A DNA stretch of 64,000 nucleotides from positions 868,001 to 932,000 of the forward strand of contig NZ_CP017916.1 in assembly GCF_002119525.1 (NCBI RefSeq), in the 5' to 3' direction. The first letter of the stretch is position 1; the number at the start of each line of letters is the position of its first letter. Shown in pieces: positions 57,940 through 64,000 of this stretch. Source of the DNA: Vibrio syngnathi. Its GTDB lineage: Bacteria; Pseudomonadota; Gammaproteobacteria; Enterobacterales; Vibrionaceae. The notes under the pieces were generated by a model. The model was given only the letters and a program-made list of their open reading frames with translations. It had not been told where the DNA came from and did not search any database. The position numbers and the translations under genes were made by a program.

Positions 57940-59151
57940 ATGAAACGAGTCGTAATCACCGGTATGGGTATTGTTTCAAGTATCGGTAACAACGTCGAAG
58001 AAGTTTTAGCATCACTGAAAGAGGGTAAATCAGGTATTACCGCTTCAGAGCAGTTCAAGGAAAATGGCTTGCGCTCTCAAGTTTGGGGTAACCTAAAAAT
58101 GAACCCTGCTGACCATATCGATCGCAAAAAAATGCGCTTTATGGGTGATGCAGCGGCATTCGCTTATCTTTCAATGGAGCAAGCAATTGCTGACTCTGGT
58201 TTAACTGAAGACCAAGTATCTAATGACCGCACGGGTATCGTAGCGGGTTCAGGTGGTGCTTCATCTCTAAACCAAGTAAACGCAGTAGACATCATCCGTG
58301 AAAAAGGCGTGAAGCGCGTTGGCCCATACATGGTTCCACGTACAATGGCTTCTACGGTTTCTGCTTGTCTAGCAACACCTTTCAAAATCCGTGGTGTGAA
58401 CTACTCTATGAGTTCTGCATGTGCAACATCTGCACACTGTATCGGTCACGCAATGGAGCTTATCCAACTTGGTAAGCAAGACGTAGTATTCGCTGGTGGC
58501 GGTGAAGAACTGGATTGGTCTCTGACTATGATGTTCGACGCAATGGGCGCACTTTCTACTAAGTACAACGACACGCCAGAATTGGCTTCTCGTACTTACG
58601 ATGCTGACCGTGACGGTTTCGTTATCTCTGGTGGCGGCGGCATGCTAGTTGTCGAAGAGCTTGAGCACGCTGTTGCTCGTGGCGCAAAAATCTACGGCGA
58701 GATCGTAGGTTACGGCGCGACTTCAGATGGCTACGACATGGTTGCTCCTTCTGGTGAAGGCGCGGTTCGTTGTATGAAGATGGCAATGCAAAACGTTGAC
58801 GGCGTTGACTACGTGAACACTCACGGTACTTCAACTCCTGTTGGTGACGTTAAAGAACTTGGTGCAATCCAAGAAGTCTTTGGCGGCAACAGCCCAGCAA
58901 TCTCAGCAACTAAAGCGATGACAGGTCACGCTCTAGGTGCAGCTGGTGTACATGAAGCAATTTACTCAACGCTAATGCTTGATAACGGCTTCATCGCACC
59001 AAGCATCAATGTTGCAAACCTAGACGAAGCGGGCGCAGGCCTAGACATCGTAACTGAAGCTCGTGAACAAGAGCTAACAACGGTTATGTCTAACAGCTTT
59101 GGTTTCGGCGGTACGAACGCAACGCTAGTAATCAAAAAATACCAAGGCTAA
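57940..59151 (+). CDS. fabB: 3-oxoacyl-ACP synthase I FabB
   Basis: FabB elongates acyl-ACP and is needed for unsaturated fatty acid synthesis. The 403 residues contain the catalytic triad of KAS I: Cys161 ([11 protein letters not shown]), His in [12 protein letters not shown] and His in [13 protein letters not shown], plus the C-terminal [14 protein letters not shown]. Length equals that of the family (404-406). The gene starts 128 bases from mnmC and has an unusually long transcribed 3' UTR before the terminator. Confidence 0.96.
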   Translation: MKRVVITGMGIVSSIGNNVEEVLASLKEGKSGITASEQFKENGLRSQVWGNLKMNPADHIDRKKMRFMGDAAAFAYLSMEQAIADSGLTEDQVSNDRTGIVAGSGGASSLNQVNAVDIIREKGVKRVGPYMVPRTMASTVSACLATPFKIRGVNYSMSSACATSAHCIGHAMELIQLGKQDVVFAGGGEELDWSLTMMFDAMGALSTKYNDTPELASRTYDADRDGFVISGGGGMLVVEELEHAVARGAKIYGEIVGYGATSDGYDMVAPSGEGAVRCMKMAMQNVDGVDYVNTHGTSTPVGDVKELGAIQEVFGGNSPAISATKAMTGHALGAAGVHEAIYSTLMLDNGFIAPSINVANLDEAGAGLDIVTEAREQELTTVMSNSFGFGGTNATLVIKKYQG

Positions 59152-59488
59152 TTGAAGCTAAGGTTAAATTAATAAAAGGTTAATCGTTAGTGGGTGATGT
59201 GAGTGCTGATTCAACACGCACAGGTCGTCCATTAATGTTGACCAACAGAACAAAGCTTTTTAAACATAGATTTTCAAACGTGTTTTTAAACCTTAGCTTT
59301 GTAAGCTTCGCTTTAGAAAATAGTTTTTTAAATTTGAGTTTAGAAATTGAAAGGTTTCCAGAGCTTGATCAGTACTGGCTTTGGTTAGCACTGGTTGAAC
59401 AGACGCAAGACTCTGTCTCCTGGAGAGCGAGATAGGATCCTTTTGTTCTGGATGTTTGCCCGATTGTTTATTCAATCGGGCATTTTTC
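59152..59488 (+). ncRNA. Long 3' UTR of fabB, position of the FarS small RNA
   Basis: Between the fabB stop and its terminator lie about 300 bases without a credible gene. V. cholerae makes the FarS sRNA from the 3' UTR of fabB by RNase E cleavage to control fatty acid genes; that is established for V. cholerae and only positional here. The segment contains small stems such as TCTCC-T-GGAGA near 59417-59428. A short open frame at 59190 has no ribosome site. From the terminator to 59682 I see nothing else. Confidence 0.45.
59458..59488 (+). terminator. Terminator of fabB (and of the FarS-like RNA)
   Basis: TGCCCGATTG / CAATCGGGCA perfect stem (59458-59467 with 59474-59483) followed by TTTTT. 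Confidence 0.92.
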
Positions 59489-59682
59489 GTTTTAGTCTTC
59501 TGACTTTTGCTTTTTGCTTTTAGGTATTGGTTCTTATTTCTGTTCTTGTTTGTGCAGATTAGGCGATTCAGCCCTTTATTTATAATGTATTCCAATTGCG
59601 ACTCGACACCGTGTGTGGAATTTTGCACAATCATTTCAATTCACATTTAAGGTCGACAGACCCCAACGAAAGTACCTTCCCA

Positions 59683-60816
59683 ATGAAAATCTTAATCGAT
59701 GAAAATATGCCTTATGCTGAAGCGCTTTTTAGCCAGCTAGGTGAAGTGACAATGAAGTCCGGTCGAACGCTAACCGCTGACGATCTTGTTGACGTAGATG
59801 CTCTGATGATTCGCTCGGTGACTAAGGTCAATGAAGCGCTGATCAGCAAAGCGAACAAGCTTAAGTTTGTTGGAACCGCAACGGCGGGTATGGATCACGT
59901 TGACCAAGCATTGATGAAAGAGCGTGGCATTTTCTTTACTGCGGCGCCTGGCTGTAACAAGGTGGGTGTCGCTGAGTATGCCTTTAGCGCAATGATGGTA
60001 CTTGCGCAGCAACAAGGCTTCTCTGTATTCGATAAAACGGTCGGTATTATCGGTTGTGGTCAGGTAGGTAGCTACTTAGCGAAGTGTCTTAAAGGTATTG
60101 GTATCAAAGTTCTGCTGAACGATCCTCTAAAACAACAAGAGGGTGATACTCGTGAGTTTACGGAATTAGAGACACTGCTTGAGCAGTCAGACGTTATCAC
60201 TCTGCATACGCCAATCACTAAGACGGGTGAGTTCCCAACGCATCACTTGATCAATGAGCAAGTACTGGAAAATTTACGTGCTGATCAAATTCTGATTAAT
60301 GCGGCTCGTGGTCCTGTGGTTGATAACCAAGCGCTAAAAGCTCGCTTACAAAAAGCTGACGGCTTTACTGCCGTTCTTGATGTGTTTGAGTTTGAACCTG
60401 AAGTCGACTTTGAACTTCTACCGCTGCTCGCTTTTGCAACGCCTCACGTAGCGGGCTACGGTTTAGAAGGTAAAGCACGTGGCACCACGATGATCTTCAA
60501 CAGTTATTGTGAGTTTTTAGGTACTGAACAGCGTGCTTATGCAAGCGACTTATTGCCGACAGCCCCAGTGCCTCAAATGAAATTAGATAGAGCTTGGGAT
60601 GAAGCAACACTGCACAATTTGACTCAGTTGATCTATGATGTGCGCAAAGACGACGCCTTATTCCGTCGCAATATCGCTACGCCGGGTTCTTTTGACAAGA
60701 TGCGTAAAGAATATTGGGACCGCAGAGAGTACAGTGCAGTCGAGTTAACGGGCGACGAATCTTGCAATTTAACGCCGTTATCTAAACTCGGCTTTATGGT
60801 AAAGCCAACTTTATAA
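59683..60816 (+). CDS. pdxB: 4-phosphoerythronate dehydrogenase PdxB
   Basis: PdxB catalyses the second step of pyridoxal phosphate synthesis from erythrose 4-phosphate. From ATG at 59683 it has 377 residues, the usual size: [19 protein letters not shown] motif [17 protein letters not shown] (about 115-131), catalytic Arg in [10 protein letters not shown], Glu and His in ATPHVAGYG. The C-terminal dimerisation domain is present. The frame is open upstream (59596) but the family start is clear. asd follows after 12 bases. Confidence 0.95.
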   Translation: MKILIDENMPYAEALFSQLGEVTMKSGRTLTADDLVDVDALMIRSVTKVNEALISKANKLKFVGTATAGMDHVDQALMKERGIFFTAAPGCNKVGVAEYAFSAMMVLAQQQGFSVFDKTVGIIGCGQVGSYLAKCLKGIGIKVLLNDPLKQQEGDTREFTELETLLEQSDVITLHTPITKTGEFPTHHLINEQVLENLRADQILINAARGPVVDNQALKARLQKADGFTAVLDVFEFEPEVDFELLPLLAFATPHVAGYGLEGKARGTTMIFNSYCEFLGTEQRAYASDLLPTAPVPQMKLDRAWDEATLHNLTQLIYDVRKDDALFRRNIATPGSFDKMRKEYWDRREYSAVELTGDESCNLTPLSKLGFMVKPTL

Positions 60817-60828
60817 AAGAGAGAAACA

Positions 60829-61842
60829 ATGAGCCAAGAATTTAATATTGCTATTTTAGGTGCGACTGGTGCGGTTGGTGAAACCATTCTTGAAGTACTT
60901 AAAGAGCGTAAATTCCCTGTCGGTGAAATGCACTTACTAGCAAGTGAACGTAGTGAAGGCAAAACTTCCCGTTTTAACGGCAAAACAATACAAGTACAAA
61001 ACGTAGAAGACTTCGATTGGTCTCAAGTACATATTGCGTTTTTCTCTGCAGGTAGCGAGCTTTCAGAGCGTTGGGCTCCAATCGCGGCTGACGAAGGTGT
61101 TGTTGTTATCGATAACACATCACGTTTCCGTTACGAATACGATGTTCCTCTGGTTGTGCCTGAAGTGAACCCTGAAGCAATTGCTGAGTTCCGTAACCGT
61201 AACATCATTGCGAACCCGAACTGTTCTACTATTCAGATGGTAGTAGCACTAAAACCAATTCACGATGAAGTAGGTCTTGAGCGTATTAACGTTTCAACTT
61301 ATCAATCTGTGTCTGGTGCAGGTAAGCCGGGTATCGATGAGCTAGCGGGTCAAACGGCGAAGCTTCTTAACGGCATGCCCGCTGACAAGTCAGCGTTCTC
61401 ACAGCAGATCGCCTTCAACTGTATTCCTCAAATCGATGAATTTACAGAGAACGGCTACACACGTGAAGAAATGAAGATGGTTTGGGAAACTCAAAAGATC
61501 TTTGCTGATTCATCAATCACGGTTAACCCGACTTGTGTTCGTGTTCCTGTGTTCTATGGTCACGCTGAATCTCTACACATTGAAACTCGCGCGCCAATTG
61601 GTGCAGATCAAGTGGTTCAGCTTCTAGAAAATACGGAAGGTGTTGAAGTATTCCAAGCTTTAGATTTCCCAACTCAGGTTCGTGATGCGGGTGGTAAAGA
61701 CCACGTAATGGTTGGTCGTATTCGTAACGACATCAGCCATCACAGCGGTGTGAACATGTGGGTTGTCGCTGATAACGTTCGTAAAGGCGCAGCAACAAAC
61801 GCAGTTCAAATCGCTGAAGTTCTGATTCGCGATTACTTCTAA
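60829..61842 (+). CDS. asd: Aspartate-semialdehyde dehydrogenase Asd
   Basis: Asd reduces beta-aspartyl phosphate to the semialdehyde, entry to lysine, methionine and threonine synthesis and to diaminopimelate for the wall. The 337 residues have the NADP loop LGATGAVGE, the catalytic Cys132 (NPNCSTIQM), the substrate site SGAGKPGIDEL and the His pair in RNDISHHSG. The position after pdxB corresponds to E. coli usg, but usg products lack the catalytic Cys; here it is present. Vibrio may carry a second asd elsewhere. Confidence 0.93.
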   Translation: MSQEFNIAILGATGAVGETILEVLKERKFPVGEMHLLASERSEGKTSRFNGKTIQVQNVEDFDWSQVHIAFFSAGSELSERWAPIAADEGVVVIDNTSRFRYEYDVPLVVPEVNPEAIAEFRNRNIIANPNCSTIQMVVALKPIHDEVGLERINVSTYQSVSGAGKPGIDELAGQTAKLLNGMPADKSAFSQQIAFNCIPQIDEFTENGYTREEMKMVWETQKIFADSSITVNPTCVRVPVFYGHAESLHIETRAPIGADQVVQLLENTEGVEVFQALDFPTQVRDAGGKDHVMVGRIRNDISHHSGVNMWVVADNVRKGAATNAVQIAEVLIRDYF

Positions 61843-61862
61843 GCTTCACTGCTTTGATAAAC

Positions 61863-61892
61863 AAGCCTCACTCTTTTAGTGGGGCTTTTTTA
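61863..61892 (+). terminator. Terminator of pdxB-asd
   Basis: AAGCC-T-CACT / AGTG-G-GGCTT stem with G-T pairs and a T6 tail. Confidence 0.85.
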
Positions 61893-62051
61893 ATCGATTG
61901 AAAATATTGTTAGTCAAATTGTGTGAAATTGCTGCGAATATTGTCGCTGCAACACATTTTTTGTTTTCATCTCTATAGCTTTACGTCGTTTATCCGATAT
62001 ATTTAACAGTTCATCAATTTATTCGAATTTAAGCACCTAGCTGAGCCTTTT

Positions 62052-64000
62052 ATGTTTCAAATTTTCAAGCCGTGGTTAATGCCTTTTGCCGTTATCATTG
62101 CGACTCAGATTTCCGTTGTTCGTGCAGATTCCATTCGAGTTGTAGGGCCTAATGGCCAGATACAATCAGCGCCTACGTTTTCCGAACCTCTTCAAAGAGC
62201 GCAATTGAATCGTGCTGGGCCCTCTCGTTTTTACGGCCCAACTCTGGGATCGGAAACATTGTGGTCAATTGCCTCAAGGTTACGCCCTGATAATTCCGTT
62301 TCAGTTCAGCAAACCTTGTTGGCTATTTATCGTCTAAATCCACAAGCGTTTGAAAACCAGAATATCCACAGCTTGCTGCCTGCCAGTAATTTACGTGTGC
62401 CTTCTTTAGAGCAAGCACGAGCAAGTTCGACGCAGCAAGCCGTTAATATCATGAATGCGCACCTTGCTAAGCTAGATGCTCCTGTGACTAAACCCGCAGC
62501 GTCAAAGCCAAAAACAGCGCAAGCGTCAAGCCGCCCTGATGCAAGCTCAAACAAGGTTGCTCCTGCAAAGCAAGTTACTCCAGCTAAAAAGTCATTGTCG
62601 CCTTCTCTAGCTCAATCAGCTCCTACTCAAGAGATGAACAAGTTAGAGAAACAGCTTGAGCTTTCAGAAACTGAGCTATTGTCACTTGAAGAGAAAAACC
62701 ATCAACTTCGTTTGATGCTGTCGAATGTTCAATTGGAAGTAGACGAGCTAAAAACAGAGCTTAGTGATGAAGATCGCATTCGTAGCGAAGTGGAAAAGCT
62801 GCTTGATGAAGAACGTAGAAAGAATGCCGAGATTGCAAAAATGGCCCCAAGTGCCATGGACCAATTGTTATCAAATGGTTGGTTAGTTACGGCTCTGGCG
62901 GTTATTCCTGGTCTTCTACTTGGCCTTATCATAGTGATCTTGTTGGGGCGTCGCTCTAAAAATAATGAGCAGCAAACACAAGACCAATCAACTCAATCAG
63001 ATGCAAGTAGCGTCGCGCCTATCGCTTTAGGCGACGAGATGGACGACTTTGATAATGAGTTGTCTTTAGACGATGAACAATTTGGCAGTGAAGATGATAC
63101 CGACAAGTTGTTTGATGACCAAGCATCGCCTGAAGAAGATGTATTTGCAGGTTTAGATGATTCTGATCTCGATTTTAATCTCGATGATGACGATGATGAC
63201 CCATTTGCGAGTATTGGCGAAAATGGTGATTTAGACACTAACTTCGATGATCTGGAGCTAGACAGCAGCAACGGCATTAGTGTTAATGGCGATGACAAGG
63301 CGCTTGGTCTTGAAGAGATGGAGCGCGCACTTGATAAAACATCAGGAAGCGAACTCGATTCTGATGAGGCCGACTTTGATCTTTCAGATGATAACTCAAT
63401 GTCGAATGAAGATATTGAATCGCTACTATCACAGGAGTCTGAGACTGAAGATCTAGGCTCTAACGAACTAGACCAATCTCTATTAGACGATCTATTTGCG
63501 CTTGATGATGAAGATGATGACAGCTTCGATATTGATGCTTTAATCTCAGAAGAGCAAAGTGATTCGATTTCAAATACCGACACATCAGCAACCGATGATT
63601 TTGACATTGATGCGCTTATCTCTGAGCAACAGAGCGATACTACGCATGCGGATGTGAGCAACGATGAGTTTGATATCGATTCGTTGATCTCAGAGCAGCA
63701 GACGTCACAACCTTCGGCTCCTAGTGTAGAAGATGATATTGATGACATCTTCGCTCAGGTTGCAGCTCAGAACGATCAAGTTAACGAGCCTCTAAGTCTC
63801 GATAATGATGAGGTTGCCGAGAATCTAAACAGCGCTTTGGCGTCTGATGATGATATCGATAACATCCTTTCCCAGTTTGATCTGCCAGCCGAAAGTGAAG
63901 AAACTCAAGGCAGTGTCGATCTGCTCGATGAGCAATTGGCAGGGGACGATGTTGATCTCAGTAATTCAACCGATCTTCTAGACGATATGTTGAAAGATGA
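62052..64000 (+). CDS. hubP: Polar landmark protein HubP/FimV, N-terminal part
   Basis: HubP anchors ParA1, ParC and FlhG at the cell pole. The visible 649 codons run off the window end. Domains in order: signal peptide (cleavage near ISVVRA), a LysM-like peptidoglycan-binding domain (GSETLWSIASRLRPDN, about 57-110), a Pro/Ala/Lys-rich linker, a coiled coil (about 195-265), one membrane helix (about 277-300), then a very acidic cytoplasmic region. The cytoplasmic part has direct repeats FDIDALISEEQ/FDIDALISEQQ/FDIDSLISEQQ (nucleotides about 63524-63705). The C-terminal FimV domain lies beyond the window. The ATG at 62052 has no strong ribosome site in view. Confidence 0.93.
   Translation, partial: MFQIFKPWLMPFAVIIATQISVVRADSIRVVGPNGQIQSAPTFSEPLQRAQLNRAGPSRFYGPTLGSETLWSIASRLRPDNSVSVQQTLLAIYRLNPQAFENQNIHSLLPASNLRVPSLEQARASSTQQAVNIMNAHLAKLDAPVTKPAASKPKTAQASSRPDASSNKVAPAKQVTPAKKSLSPSLAQSAPTQEMNKLEKQLELSETELLSLEEKNHQLRLMLSNVQLEVDELKTELSDEDRIRSEVEKLLDEERRKNAEIAKMAPSAMDQLLSNGWLVTALAVIPGLLLGLIIVILLGRRSKNNEQQTQDQSTQSDASSVAPIALGDEMDDFDNELSLDDEQFGSEDDTDKLFDDQASPEEDVFAGLDDSDLDFNLDDDDDDPFASIGENGDLDTNFDDLELDSSNGISVNGDDKALGLEEMERALDKTSGSELDSDEADFDLSDDNSMSNEDIESLLSQESETEDLGSNELDQSLLDDLFALDDEDDDSFDIDALISEEQSDSISNTDTSATDDFDIDALISEQQSDTTHADVSNDEFDIDSLISEQQTSQPSAPSVEDDIDDIFAQVAAQNDQVNEPLSLDNDEVAENLNSALASDDDIDNILSQFDLPAESEETQGSVDLLDEQLAGDDVDLSNSTDLLDDMLKD

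Noticed and set aside
59190..59435. An 81-codon frame after fabB
   Set aside because: The start has no ribosome site and the frame lies in the probable fabB 3' UTR. I treat it as non-coding.
62993..63748. Long minus-strand Ser-rich open frame opposite hubP
   Set aside because: It is the antisense of the Asp/Glu-rich hubP coding region (GAT/GAA read as ATC/TTC and shifted to Ser codons). It lacks a ribosome site and any family.

Overview
This window is a contiguous stretch of a gammaproteobacterial chromosome that I read as Vibrio, probably a marine species. The main reasons are gene order and family content: a cheZ-cheA-cheB-parC-parP-cheW cluster, a complete ccmA-I operon, two fadL genes followed by a sigma/DUF3379 pair and fadIJ, minCDE-ycgL, prmB, aroC-epmC-yfcL, mnmC/fabB-pdxB-asd, and a HubP/FimV polar landmark gene. 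I see no prophage, insertion sequence, integron or CRISPR array. Most of it is core genome with small accessory patches.

Layout. 1-6.7 kb: the tail of the flagellar/chemotaxis operon (cheZ end, cheA, cheB, parC, parP, cheW, a DUF2802 gene). 6.9-14.1 kb: cytochrome c maturation ccmABCDEFGHI. 14.2-15.0 kb: mlaA. 15.1-23.6 kb: a fatty-acid block with two FadL porins, a DUF3379 gene and an ECF-like sigma factor on the minus strand, a candidate structured sRNA with an FNR-like box, then fadIJ behind a FadR-like operator. 23.6-24.1 kb: a small array of palindromic intergenic repeats. 24.1-30.5 kb: an M16 protease, sixA, smrB, prmB, a LysE exporter and a candidate 33-residue membrane peptide. 30.7-39.1 kb: selO, then a two-component system beside a Gts-type glucose ABC importer. 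39.3-44.1 kb: an HflX-family GTPase with an acidic insert, minCDE, ycgL and a lytic transglycosylase. 44.2-49.9 kb: a LysR regulator, a NupC nucleoside transporter, a CPA1 antiporter, folD and tRNA-Arg(UCU). 50.0-55.5 kb: an ElaA-type acetyltransferase, aroC, two small lipoprotein genes, a TRIC-family protein, epmC, yfcL and an FMN reductase. 55.7-64 kb: mnmC, fabB with a long 3' UTR, pdxB, asd and the start of hubP, which runs off the window.

How the genes connect. The chemotaxis genes and hubP belong to one polar-organisation pathway: HubP anchors ParC, and ParC/ParP hold CheA arrays at the pole. Lipid genes (two fadL, fadIJ, mlaA, fabB) share candidate FadR-type sites whose positions suggest repression of fadIJ and activation of fabB. 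The long transcribed tail of fabB sits where V. cholerae encodes the FarS sRNA. The response regulator and sensor next to gtsABCD suggest a self-contained glucose-sensing import unit.

The most interesting unannotated signals are the structured RNA at about 19621-19785 with a class II FNR-like promoter, the in-frame (Pro-Glu)15 hexanucleotide tract in parP, three short acidic repeats in the CheA linker, a dispersed repeat whose end supplies the parP stop codon, and several perfect palindromes placed as operators. No homology search was possible, so names rest on recognised motifs, length and synteny.
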